NCBI GenBank assembly: GCA_947176295.1
Contig: CAMWQB010000007.1
Location: forward strand, 1 to 45,105
Source: an uncultured Porphyromonadaceae bacterium
GTDB lineage: Bacteria > Bacteroidota > Bacteroidia > Bacteroidales > Muribaculaceae
DNA length: 45,105 nt
Direction of reading: 5' to 3'
The position numbers and the translations under genes are program-made. The notes under the pieces are model-generated. The model searched no databases and was not told the DNA's origin. It was given only the letters and a program-made list of their open reading frames with translations. Position 1 is the stretch's first letter. Each line of letters starts with the position of its first letter. Below are positions 35,839-44,110 of this stretch, piece after piece.

Positions 35839-36341
35839 ACAGACTACATTTACTGCCTCCTGACTCCCTAATTCGGCGGTTGCTATGGGATAAAAGAAAA
35901 GAGGGGAATTTATCGCACCTCTATCATAGTTGGAACAGGCCCGCCAAGGCCTACAGACCGGATGATATATGAGGGTAGAATAAACTGCCCCTCTGGTTTT
36001 GTCTATGCTAATGTACGGCAACAACGGCCGCAGGATAGTTGCGACAAAAACAGAAAGAGCGTCTAATCTCACTCCATCCCAGTCTGTTATTTGAATTGGC
36101 GGTTCGTTCCAACTGAGAAAGAAAGCTTGACACTTTTCTTTTCCGACGGCATTTCTCCTCCATCGGATTATGCAAAGTTAAGCAAAATATTTGAGATTGA
36201 CGCTCTTATAAGCAATTTATTCTACAAAATTAAGAATATTAAGCGAACAGAGAGGGAAAGTACAATGTAGTTCGTAACCATTTTCATAGACTCAAAACTA
36301 TATAAAACGCACTCTTAAGGACCTCAAATTCTAACTAGTAG
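35839..36341 (-). promoter_or_regulatory. Long structured leader and -7 box of the Hsp70/HerA operon
   Basis: This 503-bp gap lies between divergent genes. On the minus strand a perfect -7 box TAACTTTG (36180-36173) without a clear -33 would start a leader of about 330 nt before the ATG at 35838. The leader contains two similar short hairpins (stem GAGGG/CCCTC at 35993-35971 and AGAGG/CCTCT at 35922-35900) with A/T-rich loops and a GGCC-loop-GGCC hairpin between them (about 35952-35937). No reading frame in it looks protein-coding. No promoter for the plus-strand gene was identified. Confidence 0.5.
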
Positions 36342-37358
36342 ATGTGTGAGAAAATGACACCTGACGATGGTTTGCTCAAGGAGCAGGCCATTGTCCTTCC
36401 GGGTGCAACTCTGGGAGTCATCAATAAAAATGTTGCAAAATCCAACTCCAAACCAGTATCTCTATACGGTTCGTTGGGAGACTCTTCTCTTGCGTTCTGG
36501 GGAATTGTATATCGTCGATGGCTCATAAAGCCTGGTTGTGTTGATGATGGCAAATCTTATGTCGGCGAAACGATGGACGAGGCAGCTCGTGTCAGGTCAT
36601 GGAATAAAGTTAACAGTCCTGACTACGCCGGATCCAAAATAAGTAATGCAAGAAATCAATATGGGGTAAATGCTTGGGGGTATGAAGTTCTTGAAGTTGT
36701 GTATGCGAAAACCAAAGATGAATGCAAAAATTTTTTGTATGAACGTGAAACTCACTATATTGATAAGTTTAACTCATACGAAAACGGCTTCAATGGCAAT
36801 CGTGGAGGAGCCGGTAATGCAGGTGTGGTATTCGATGAAGCGCGGCGAAAGCAGAATGGAGACAATCGGCGGGGGAAACCTCAATCGGATGCGACAAAAG
36901 AAATTCTCAGACAGAAAAGCACTGGCCGTATTAAATCTGACGAAGAGAAAAAGAAAATTTCGGCAGGGAATACCGGGAAGAAACGAACAGAAGAAATGCG
37001 CAAGGCTCAGAGTCTGCGTATGAAAGGTACTGAACCGAAAGCCGCTACTGTCGGAGCTGAAAAGTGGCGCGATAAGAATGGAGGCGGCTCGTGGAAGGGT
37101 AAGAAAATACCGGCCACAGTTATCGCCAAAAGAAATGAAACACGCCGAGAGAGCAGTCAATGCATCAAGGTTACAGCCCCGGACGGGACGGTCGTTTGCT
37201 ATCTCTGTCAGACAGATGCCGCGAAAGCCACCGGCCTGAAAGACGGCAGTGTGTACTATGCGCTAAAAAGGTCCGATGGGATGCACTCTAAGTCAGGATA
37301 TAAGTTTGAGAAGATTTCTGATGCAGAATATCAAGAGTGGAAATGTGCAAGAACATGA
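36342..37358 (+). CDS. GIY-YIG homing endonuclease with NUMOD-type modules
   Basis: In this 338-residue protein a GIY-YIG nuclease core spans residues 53-155: GIVYR (54-58), YVGE (73-76), basic ARVRSW (82-87), Glu in YERETHYIDKFNSYENGFNGNRGG. The next about 70 residues are NUMOD3-like basic repeats (DNRRGKPQSDATKEILRQ; GRIKSDEEKKKISAG), and the C-terminus (about 282-330) is a NUMOD1/IENR1-like DNA-binding module (DAAKATGLKDGSVYYALKRSDG). This is the layout of free-standing phage homing endonucleases of the Seg/I-TevI type. It stands alone, divergent from the Hsp70/HerA operon, and may have inserted between that operon and the following genes. Confidence 0.85.
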   Translation: MCEKMTPDDGLLKEQAIVLPGATLGVINKNVAKSNSKPVSLYGSLGDSSLAFWGIVYRRWLIKPGCVDDGKSYVGETMDEAARVRSWNKVNSPDYAGSKISNARNQYGVNAWGYEVLEVVYAKTKDECKNFLYERETHYIDKFNSYENGFNGNRGGAGNAGVVFDEARRKQNGDNRRGKPQSDATKEILRQKSTGRIKSDEEKKKISAGNTGKKRTEEMRKAQSLRMKGTEPKAATVGAEKWRDKNGGGSWKGKKIPATVIAKRNETRRESSQCIKVTAPDGTVVCYLCQTDAAKATGLKDGSVYYALKRSDGMHSKSGYKFEKISDAEYQEWKCART

Positions 37359-37465
37359 GGAAAAGGCAAGTAGAGACTCTAACGTGGGCATGCTTTATAA
37401 GACGCTTATCCAACCTTAACAGCCTAACTCATATGATACAAACCAAATTTAAATTTTAAAATTTC

Positions 37466-37948
37466 ATGACGAAAAAGAAAGAATCCAAGCCGAAACCAAA
37501 ATATAATATGGATGCAGCTTATCAGGCAGCAGCTACGGCTCTGTCCTTTATTATTAGCACACAAGAATCATTCGTCATCCGACAATTTAATATCCGGGGT
37601 GACATTAGTTTCGATTATTGCTTTCCAACAGGTCTGGAGAATAGTGAAGATAGGGAAGGCATAGCATTCGTATGTGACATAGTCGGAACAATTGCCGGTC
37701 ATGCTCTTTACTGCGGTGAGATCTTAAGTGCGGAATCTCTTGGGATAGATGACGTAGAACTTAGGGAAGATCTTGACCATCAGGCAAAGATTTTTCTCGG
37801 ATTCTGTCAAGGTGAATATTCCGGGTTCATTGAGGAGATGGCCGAAAAGATGTCGCAGTGCGGTAGGCTCTGTGGACACCAGATTGAAAACATATTCCTA
37901 AAACATTTCAACGGAAAGGTGGAGGAAAGAGATGTAGAATATAAATAA
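37466..37948 (+). CDS. Unknown 160-residue protein
   Basis: An acidic protein with a basic N-terminal tail (MTKKKESKPKPKY), no signal peptide or membrane segment, and no recognised domain. The gap of 107 bp from the homing endonuclease holds no clear terminator. The next gene starts 12 bp downstream, so these small genes look like one operon. Confidence 0.6.
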   Translation: MTKKKESKPKPKYNMDAAYQAAATALSFIISTQESFVIRQFNIRGDISFDYCFPTGLENSEDREGIAFVCDIVGTIAGHALYCGEILSAESLGIDDVELREDLDHQAKIFLGFCQGEYSGFIEEMAEKMSQCGRLCGHQIENIFLKHFNGKVEERDVEYK

Positions 37949-37960
37949 ATACACATTAAT

Positions 37961-38320
37961 ATGCTTATTGATAATTTGTTTCAACTCGATTATTTGGATG
38001 TATCAAGCCTCTCCGGACACTTGGAGAAGAATCCAATTAAGAAAGTCGAGAATTTAACGAGCCGAAAGATAGTTAGCTCAGAGGAGTTTGCAGATGACGT
38101 AAAACGACTGTGTGAATTTGCGGGAATCATAGAACTCAGACCCGGAATGAATATAACCATTTCTCTTCAAGAGATATTAAAAATCTGCCCACGCAACCGA
38201 CAAAGAGTCGATGCCTACAGAATTCTTGTGCGCTACCTCAAGGAACAGCTTGGGGTAGAATTAATAATTAACTCAAAGAAATCTAAATCTAACAGAAATG
38301 GCAAAAAATTACAAGCGTGA
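37961..38320 (+). CDS. Unknown 119-residue protein
   Basis: A small, helical, basic-tailed protein (KKSKSNRNGKKLQA at the C-terminus) with no recognised domain. It overlaps the next gene by 23 bp and follows the previous one by 12 bp. Size and charge would suit a nucleic-acid-binding accessory protein, but this is inference. Confidence 0.55.
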   Translation: MLIDNLFQLDYLDVSSLSGHLEKNPIKKVENLTSRKIVSSEEFADDVKRLCEFAGIIELRPGMNITISLQEILKICPRNRQRVDAYRILVRYLKEQLGVELIINSKKSKSNRNGKKLQA

Positions 38321-39131
38321 GTACCTCAGAAAACACTACTCCACAGGTATATATGTGAGCAACGATGGCGAATATGCAGAGAGATATACAAAGAATGGCC
38401 TATACAAATATCCTGTTTATAGAGAGGAATGTGAAAGGGCATATATAGTTGACCGGTATAAAGGTCGTTTGTATCTTGATGTTCTCGTTCTCTCTTGCTT
38501 CAGGGGGCGTGAGCCGCAAGACGGAAGGAAGTATTTCCCTTATCATAAAGACGGGGATATGGGGAACTCTGCGATCTCAAATCTGGAATGGCGAGAGGAA
38601 ACGCCTGATACCATAGCCGCATACGAGACGCTTGGAAAAGAGTGGTGGTATAAAAATCGAAAGATTAATGCAACCAAGAATGGGGTCATCAAGCAGGGCA
38701 CTCATGATCTCCCCTACATTGATTATCTCTACGATTCCGATTTGGACTGGACGTACCATAAGCCTGAACCCTGGGTGATGTATGAAGAGAAGAATCGATG
38801 GGGCACGACTGAAAGGCATCAGATTTCGGCAGATAAAGTTTTTGAAGATCTCGGTTTTGTCAACGGTGATAAATCGAAATTTGCTAGTCCCGTGATTCTC
38901 CATCTCAACAATGACTATCTCGATTATCGCTCTGAAAATTTAGAGTGGTGTGATGCCAGTGACAAGAAATATATAGATTTCGACAAAATCCGGCATGACA
39001 CTATAATGAAGAAAGACCATGACACTAACTGCCGACTTGATGAAAGGTCTTGGGATGTAATCTACCAAGGAAGAGAGCCATATCAAGATTGGACAGATCG
39101 ACCTGAGAAAAAACTATATAAGTTTAATTAA
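38298..39131 (+). CDS. Protein with two HNH-like half motifs
   Basis: The 277-residue protein contains two copies of the H..N..NLEW signature typical of the C-terminal half of HNH_3 homing endonucleases: YHKDGDMGNSAISNLEW (82-98) and LHLNNDYLDYRSENLEWC (201-218). The first resembles an intact HNH half, preceded by DVLVLSCFRG, which corresponds to NUMOD-like phrases before phage HNH domains. No other recognised domain. A duplicated HNH endonuclease, perhaps partly degenerate, is the best guess. Confidence 0.7.
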   Translation: MAKNYKREYLRKHYSTGIYVSNDGEYAERYTKNGLYKYPVYREECERAYIVDRYKGRLYLDVLVLSCFRGREPQDGRKYFPYHKDGDMGNSAISNLEWREETPDTIAAYETLGKEWWYKNRKINATKNGVIKQGTHDLPYIDYLYDSDLDWTYHKPEPWVMYEEKNRWGTTERHQISADKVFEDLGFVNGDKSKFASPVILHLNNDYLDYRSENLEWCDASDKKYIDFDKIRHDTIMKKDHDTNCRLDERSWDVIYQGREPYQDWTDRPEKKLYKFN

Positions 39132-39180
39132 CAACCTTTTGGCCGGTGATGGATTTGTTTCTATTCCCGGTCTTTGACAC

Positions 39181-39411
39181 ATGAACCAATATAACACCTA
39201 TATGGAAAAACCTAGTATCAAACGTCTTGTACGCTTGTCATGGGTGCGAGCGCAAGCAAAAGAAGAATTCGAGAGATTGAAGAAGGAGCCGGAACTTGAC
39301 TCGGCTTTCTTTACCGATGAAGAGTTGGAAAATTATGTGAATTTTCTGCTTCGTGTTCATACAGACGAGTGGATAGTAATCAATGATAAAAACAATGAAG
39401 GAAATATTTAA
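39181..39411 (+). CDS. Unknown 76-residue protein
   Basis: A small acidic helical protein with no recognised domain. It overlaps the start of the helicase-like gene (39383, or 17 bp if translation begins at 39395), so the two are probably translated together. Confidence 0.5.
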   Translation: MNQYNTYMEKPSIKRLVRLSWVRAQAKEEFERLKKEPELDSAFFTDEELENYVNFLLRVHTDEWIVINDKNNEGNI

Positions 39412-41104
39412 CGTTAATTTTAATTGTGACGGCAGTTTCGATGTAAATCTTGCCAATGGAGTAATTAATGTCCCCGGTCAGAATGGATGCTATGTATTAT
39501 CTACTGGCTGTGGAACTGGGAAAACCGAGTGCTGTAAGTCGATTATTCGCCAGCGACATCACGAAGGAATACTGTACTGCGTTGATACTATTGAGGAATT
39601 AGATAAAATGTATAGTTGGATATTATCAGAGCAGCATAGCATCGGAATCAGCCCGGATGATGTAATGATAATCTCAAGTGACCCTCGGCATGAAATCTAT
39701 CTTCGGCAGTACCAAAATACCCCAGAAATACTACTCACAAAGCAAGTCGTTCTTATAACTCATGTTCGTTTCTGGAGTGACTTAATAAATTATTTTCTGA
39801 TATATAATCCCCAATATCAGGTAAATGCTTTTGACGGTGATTTTCAGTCTCTATTGGCGAGACCTGATTTGAGAAAGTTCGTTATCTTTGATGAAACGCC
39901 CAAGTTTATTAAGCCATTTTTCAAGATGCCAAGAGCCTTAATGACTGCTTTTGCACAAAAGGATATATATGGCCAATGGCACCCTCTTCCATTACACATA
40001 GTGCGAGACAACTACCGGAATTTCATCAAGGACACACCTCTGGATCCCTTCCCTAAAGATAAGACGCATATTAACCGCATTAAGAGAGATGTTATAATGA
40101 ACCTAATCCCCCAGTATTGCAGCCGGTGGTGTAATTCGAAAGATTCTGAGCTTAAGATAACATTTACCCCACTGCACCTTGCTCGCCAACAGGTCAACAC
40201 TATGATTATGGTACTGGAAGGTGTAGGGAATGTACTATTCCAAGGGTCGCAATATTACACCCTGCTGGATATTAGGGATAAATATAACTGTAAAGTCCGT
40301 TTTGTACAGTTCCCATTTGTATTGAAGCGCCGAGAGAATCTTGCCCCGAATGCTTATGCGCAGTTTATATCGATAATCTCCGACAGAATAAGATGGAATC
40401 AGCAGAATGGGAAGAAGACGCTTGTTGTGGTCTGGAAGAATCAAGGTGTGAACAGCGCAATAAAGAATGACGACAAATACTTTAATGAGGTCAAAAATAA
40501 TCTTGCGCTGGATTCGCGATTAATTTATGGTATGTATGATGTAATCTACTATGGATCGGCAGAGAGTAAGTCAACTAATCAATTCCGGGACTATGGAGAA
40601 ATCATACTGGCAGGAGATTGGAGCCTGACTAATTCGGAAACTACAAAATTCAACAATCACTATGGCGTAAATATCGATAATGGACATCATAAGTTGTGGG
40701 CATTTATACAGCTCCTATCTAGAATTGGTATACGCCTGCATGATGGTAAAGAATATTCAATATACTATTCATCCGACTTTAATTCCGGATTTATTTCTGA
40801 TTTGGAGAACTATCTGATAAACGATACTGTGCAAAACAATAAAATCAGTAACGGAGATCCTCAGTGGTTGATAGAGATTTTTGTCAGCGCCAAAATAAGA
40901 GCAAACTTCTGGAATGAGATAAAGAAATTATTCCAGTATGATCCTATGATTGCCGAACATCTTCGAAAACAAGAGGTTTATTGCTTCTCTATCACACTGA
41001 ATGATTTATTTACACTGATACAAAGAGACAGAAAGAGAACAGGTAAGTATGATAATCTTGTCAAAAGTCTGGAGAAATTGGGAATTACTATGAAAATCAA
41101 GTAG
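39383..41104 (+). CDS. SF2 helicase-like ATPase
   Basis: In this 573-residue protein motif I reads STGCGTGKTE (about 40-49), a THVRF segment suits motif Ia/Ib, motif II reads FVIFDETP (about 167-173, DET rather than DEAD/DEAH), and a distal QLLSRIGIR (about 450) suits motif VI with its arginines. It lacks obvious accessory domains. It is probably a DNA translocase or helicase of the element's replication module. ATG codons at 39383 and 39395 are both plausible starts. It is followed by an 800-bp non-coding region. Confidence 0.65.
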   Translation: MIKTMKEIFNVNFNCDGSFDVNLANGVINVPGQNGCYVLSTGCGTGKTECCKSIIRQRHHEGILYCVDTIEELDKMYSWILSEQHSIGISPDDVMIISSDPRHEIYLRQYQNTPEILLTKQVVLITHVRFWSDLINYFLIYNPQYQVNAFDGDFQSLLARPDLRKFVIFDETPKFIKPFFKMPRALMTAFAQKDIYGQWHPLPLHIVRDNYRNFIKDTPLDPFPKDKTHINRIKRDVIMNLIPQYCSRWCNSKDSELKITFTPLHLARQQVNTMIMVLEGVGNVLFQGSQYYTLLDIRDKYNCKVRFVQFPFVLKRRENLAPNAYAQFISIISDRIRWNQQNGKKTLVVVWKNQGVNSAIKNDDKYFNEVKNNLALDSRLIYGMYDVIYYGSAESKSTNQFRDYGEIILAGDWSLTNSETTKFNNHYGVNIDNGHHKLWAFIQLLSRIGIRLHDGKEYSIYYSSDFNSGFISDLENYLINDTVQNNKISNGDPQWLIEIFVSAKIRANFWNEIKKLFQYDPMIAEHLRKQEVYCFSITLNDLFTLIQRDRKRTGKYDNLVKSLEKLGITMKIK

Positions 41105-41575
41105 GACCTAGAATTTTGAAAGTGACCTAATATATATAAGGAACAGAAAAAAGGCCTTAATACAATATATCCACAGAAAGATGCTCAGAAGCAACTTAGT
41201 GCTTCGAGCATCATGTTTAGGACTCAAGTTGATTTTATCTTCTTTCTTAACTGAGGATAGTATGTATAATCTCAGAAACAAGTAGTTAATATTATTTCAC
41301 ATTGAAGAATCAAACGTACTGCAAAATCTGAGTTTTCTATGGATGATAATTTTCTCTCAGTAAAACTCACAGTTATAAAAACCTTAAAGCCTTAATAATG
41401 TAATGATTATAAATCCTATAGTTAAATATCTATCAGGAAATCATCACAAAATATACTTTACCCGGTAAGACTTGTCTCTGAAGAAGAAACCTGAATCTTA
41501 TTGGAAGAATGGAAACGCAGTTAAGTAAATTAGTATAGCTTCAGTCTTGCTAAAAGAAAGCTTACGCCCATTATA

Positions 41576-41626
41576 GAAGAGCTCAGTCAATCAGAAGATG
41601 ATTGATAACGGCTCTTCCTTTTTTTC
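41576..41626 (+). terminator. Rho-independent terminator in the non-coding region
   Basis: GAAGAGC (41576-41582) pairs with GCTCTTC (41611-41617), with an inner CAATC/GATTG stem, followed by CTTTTTTTCT. It is 470 bp past the helicase-like stop, so the transcript it ends may include an untranslated RNA. Confidence 0.7.
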
Positions 41627-41681
41627 TCCTCGATAAAGAGTTCAGTTTTCAGCCGAAGTCTTTAAGGACATTACTCCTTAG

Positions 41682-41793
41682 GGGAACTAATTAGATGTGG
41701 AGAACTATATAGCTTCACATAATTACCTACAAATTAGGTATTTGTATTTTAGCCTACATATTTGTAATTAATTCCCCCCTATAATTAGTTCCC
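41682..41793. repeat. 12-bp perfect inverted repeat around an AT-rich core
   Basis: GGGAACTAATTA at 41682-41693 and its exact complement at 41782-41793 enclose 88 bp that is extremely AT-rich and contains TACCTA/TAGGTA and repeated ATTTGTA. Confidence 0.75.
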
Positions 41794-41901
41794 TCTTCAT
41801 ATTACGCAATAAATCCATCCCGATGAGAAAACTCCATAGCCTTATTTTAAAGAAGAAACGAAAATCAGAAATAACACTTAATAAACACATATATAACAAC
41901 A

Positions 41902-42087
41902 ATGAACAGTAAATTAACAAATGCAGTAAGTCTGGTTGGAAATGCCAGCCAGATAATCATCGCCGGTTCTATACTGGCGGAACTCTATTTCAAGATTCGG
42001 GAACGTATGAAAACGTCGCCCGGTACTAACCCCGATGACGATGGGGATCACTCTCCGTCGTCTCCCCAAATCCCCTTGGCAGCGTGA
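41902..42087 (+). CDS. Small membrane protein (61 aa)
   Basis: One membrane helix (about 9-28, VSLVGNASQIIIAGSILAEL) and a charged, proline/serine-rich tail. Its TGA overlaps the GTG start of the next tiny gene (GTGA at 42084). Small hydrophobic proteins like this recur in Bacteroides elements. Function unknown. Confidence 0.55.
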   Translation: MNSKLTNAVSLVGNASQIIIAGSILAELYFKIRERMKTSPGTNPDDDGDHSPSSPQIPLAA

Positions 42088-42182
42088 CAAAGAAAAAATC
42101 GCTCCAAGTCATCATAATCTTAGGAGAGGTAATAGTCATCCTCCTGAAATCGGCGAAGAAGCTGATTGACCTTAGAAAATAG
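42084..42182 (+). CDS. Tiny membrane protein (32 aa)
   Basis: Starting at GTG 42084, the frame VTKKKSLQVIIILGEVIVIL then basic residues encodes one membrane helix with Lys-rich ends, and stops at 42182. Too short for routine gene prediction. It overlaps the upstream gene by 4 bp, as in coupled pairs. Its last codons lie in the left arm of the terminator hairpin. Confidence 0.45.
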   Translation: MTKKKSLQVIIILGEVIVILLKSAKKLIDLRK

Positions 42183-42224
42183 CATAATAGCATCTCTTTG
42201 GTCAGTCGGCTTCTTCGATTTTGT
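42154..42224 (+). terminator. Long-stem terminator overlapping the tiny gene's 3' end
   Basis: An 18-bp stem with two G-U pairs, CGAAGAAGCTGATTGACC (42154-42171) with GGTCAGTCGGCTTCTTCG (42200-42217), has a 28-nt loop holding the stop codon of the tiny gene and is followed by ATTTTGT. Confidence 0.75.
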
Positions 42225-42246
42225 CTAACCCCTAAATAACAGTAAT

Positions 42247-43272
42247 ATGTCAAACAACTCTTTAATAGTGATGCCTGAAAATGGTATCATCACACAACCT
42301 GTATGGGAAGTCCGTGAGGCTCTGCATGATACTTACGAAGAAAATCATCCCAACTTTATCGAAGGCCCCTCACATGAAATAAGCATGGAGGAGCTGACCT
42401 ATCGAAACATCATCCCGACCTTCAGCGATAACAGTCTCACTATCTCGCATCAGAAGTTTATTGAGACTACTCGCAAAGCTGCCGAAGTAATATTCGGTCA
42501 GGGAAATATCACAACAGCTGAGACAAGATGCAGCCATCCCATAATCGGCAGAATCCCCTCGGCTCAACACAAGAAGGTAACCGAACTGCGTGACGACGAA
42601 AAGACACTCTTCTATCAGCGTCTTGCATGGATCGCTCAGATCTGCAACTTCACATCCTCTATCAATGGTCAATGCGTAAGCCTCACAATCGGTGGCACTC
42701 GCTCTTACCATGAGGATAAGCTATACGCTCGCCAGAATCCACAGCATTTTCGGATCTTCATCGGATTCCGTGTCCGTGTTTGCTCTAATATGATGTTGAC
42801 CTGCGATGGTGTGTCAGAAAATCTCCTTTGCATGACAGAGGCAGATATATTCCAACACGCCTTACAACTCTTCCAGCGCTTCAATGAGGTGAAGGAAGCA
42901 ACCCTCTATAATCTGGAAGCCCTGAACAATACATTGCTTTCTCAAGAACAGTTCTGCAAGATAATCGGGAGACTGAGACTTTATCAAGCACTCCCCAACA
43001 ATCAGCAGAAACAGTTACCACAAATCCTTCTCGGTGACTCAGTGGTAAATGCGGCAACGAAAGAGTACATCAAGAACCCCAACTTCGGTATCGGGGATAA
43101 CTCTGATGGCTCAATCTCTTGTTGGCAGCTAATGAATCTTCTCAATGAGGCTGTCAAAAACTCTTACAGCGACTTGTGGATAGAACGTAATGCCAACTGT
43201 ACCACATTCGCAACAGGAATAGCCAACGCCATAAACAGCACAGATGACTCCTACGGCTGGTTCCTGAATTAA
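42247..43272 (+). CDS. DUF3871 family protein
   Basis: A 341-residue protein that I recognise as DUF3871-like, a family repeatedly encoded in Bacteroides integrative elements. Landmarks are the N-terminal region MPENGIITQPVWEVREALHDTY, the middle segment HFRIFIGFRVRVCSNMMLTCDGV and the C-terminal SCWQLMNLLNEAVKNSYSDLW. The middle fits the DUF932-like fold of plasmid and phage proteins. No catalytic residues can be assigned. It lies 29 bp after the preceding terminator and is followed by another. Confidence 0.75.
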   Translation: MSNNSLIVMPENGIITQPVWEVREALHDTYEENHPNFIEGPSHEISMEELTYRNIIPTFSDNSLTISHQKFIETTRKAAEVIFGQGNITTAETRCSHPIIGRIPSAQHKKVTELRDDEKTLFYQRLAWIAQICNFTSSINGQCVSLTIGGTRSYHEDKLYARQNPQHFRIFIGFRVRVCSNMMLTCDGVSENLLCMTEADIFQHALQLFQRFNEVKEATLYNLEALNNTLLSQEQFCKIIGRLRLYQALPNNQQKQLPQILLGDSVVNAATKEYIKNPNFGIGDNSDGSISCWQLMNLLNEAVKNSYSDLWIERNANCTTFATGIANAINSTDDSYGWFLN

Positions 43273-43286
43273 TCCATCAACGAAGG

Positions 43287-43335
43287 GAGGCTCTACACTA
43301 TAATAATCAAAAAGTGTGGAGTCTCTTTTCTTTTA
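43287..43335 (+). terminator. Terminator after the DUF3871 gene
   Basis: A 13-bp stem (GAGGCTCTACACT with AGTGTGGAGTCTC, two G-U pairs, 43287-43299 and 43313-43325) is followed by TTTTCTTTT. Confidence 0.8.
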
Positions 43336-43359
43336 TCAAATCTCAAAATTCAAATAATC

Positions 43360-44109
43360 ATGTCTTCAGAAGATTTCGATCTAGCTCCAATGACTTTTCC
43401 CGGCCATAAGAGCTATGAGGAACAGGTAGCTGAAAAATTCAATCAGCTCACATCCCTCAATCTCAATGAGAAAACAGAGTCCAAGAACGGATTAACTTAC
43501 GTTTCGTGGGCAAATGCATGGAAAGCCTTTAAGGAGGTTTATCCTACAGCTACGTATCGTATCATCAAAGATCAGAAAACCAATATGCCTTACTTCGTTG
43601 ACCCTCTTATGGGAATCATGGTGTTCACGGAGGTTTCGGCTAATGGGCTTACATACGAAATGTGGCTCCCGGTAATGGACGGTGCCAACAAAGCAATGAA
43701 AACTGAACCATATACCTATCAGGTGTGGGACAAAGTAAACCGCCAGTATGTCGAAAAGAAAGTCGAGGCGGCCACCATGTTCGACATCAACAAGGCATTG
43801 ATGAGATGCTTAGTAAAATGCCTGGCCATGTTCGGATTAGCAATCTACATCTATGCAGGTGAGGATATGCCTGAAACCGTAGAATCAAGTAACGACGAAT
43901 TTCAGCAACCCCCAGCCCCCACAAAAGTAAGAAAGCAACGCAAGGCTTCAGGAGACCGCTATGATGGAATCCGTCAGGCTATCAATGCGACACAATCAAC
44001 CCAAGAACTCAATGCTCTCTATCGTCAGCACGAGAATGAGGTGAAGAACAATCCTCAAATCCTCGCTCTCTTCACGGCTCGAAAGGAGCAACTTCAAAAA
44101 GCAGCATGA
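43360..44109 (+). CDS. DUF1071/Sak-like single-strand annealing protein
   Basis: The N-terminal domain of this 249-residue protein (about 45-165) matches the DUF1071/Sak annealing family: LTYVSWANAWKAFKEVYPTATY, MVFTEVSANGLTYEMWLPVMD, and a helix with FDINKALMRCLVKCLAMFGL. The C-terminal tail (190-249) is basic and then helical. Such proteins anneal complementary single strands during phage or element recombination. The next gene, an exonuclease starting 1 bp later, is its usual partner. Confidence 0.85.
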   Translation: MSSEDFDLAPMTFPGHKSYEEQVAEKFNQLTSLNLNEKTESKNGLTYVSWANAWKAFKEVYPTATYRIIKDQKTNMPYFVDPLMGIMVFTEVSANGLTYEMWLPVMDGANKAMKTEPYTYQVWDKVNRQYVEKKVEAATMFDINKALMRCLVKCLAMFGLAIYIYAGEDMPETVESSNDEFQQPPAPTKVRKQRKASGDRYDGIRQAINATQSTQELNALYRQHENEVKNNPQILALFTARKEQLQKAA

Positions 44110-44110
44110 C

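Larger units (their letters stand above)
41105..41901. other. Non-coding AT-rich region with hairpins, inverted repeats and possible origin features
   Basis: No convincing gene in 797 bp. It contains a 13-bp hairpin with one bulge (41180-41212, GATGCTC/GAGCATC outer stem), a near-palindrome TTACCCGGTAA (about 41458-41468), a terminator (41576-41626) and a 12-bp perfect inverted repeat GGGAACTAATTA/TAATTAGTTCCC (41682-41693 and 41782-41793). The span inside that repeat holds TACCTA/TAGGTA and several ATTTGTA words. Two near-matches to the DnaA box lie at 41167 (ATATCCACA) and 41696 (TGTGGAGAA), each 8/9. An origin of replication or transfer is possible. Confidence 0.5.

Noticed and set aside
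35839-36072. N-terminal extension of the first operon gene to a GTG at 36072
   Set aside because: The added residues look random and lie on the hairpin-rich leader. The ATG at 35838 begins the plausible protein.
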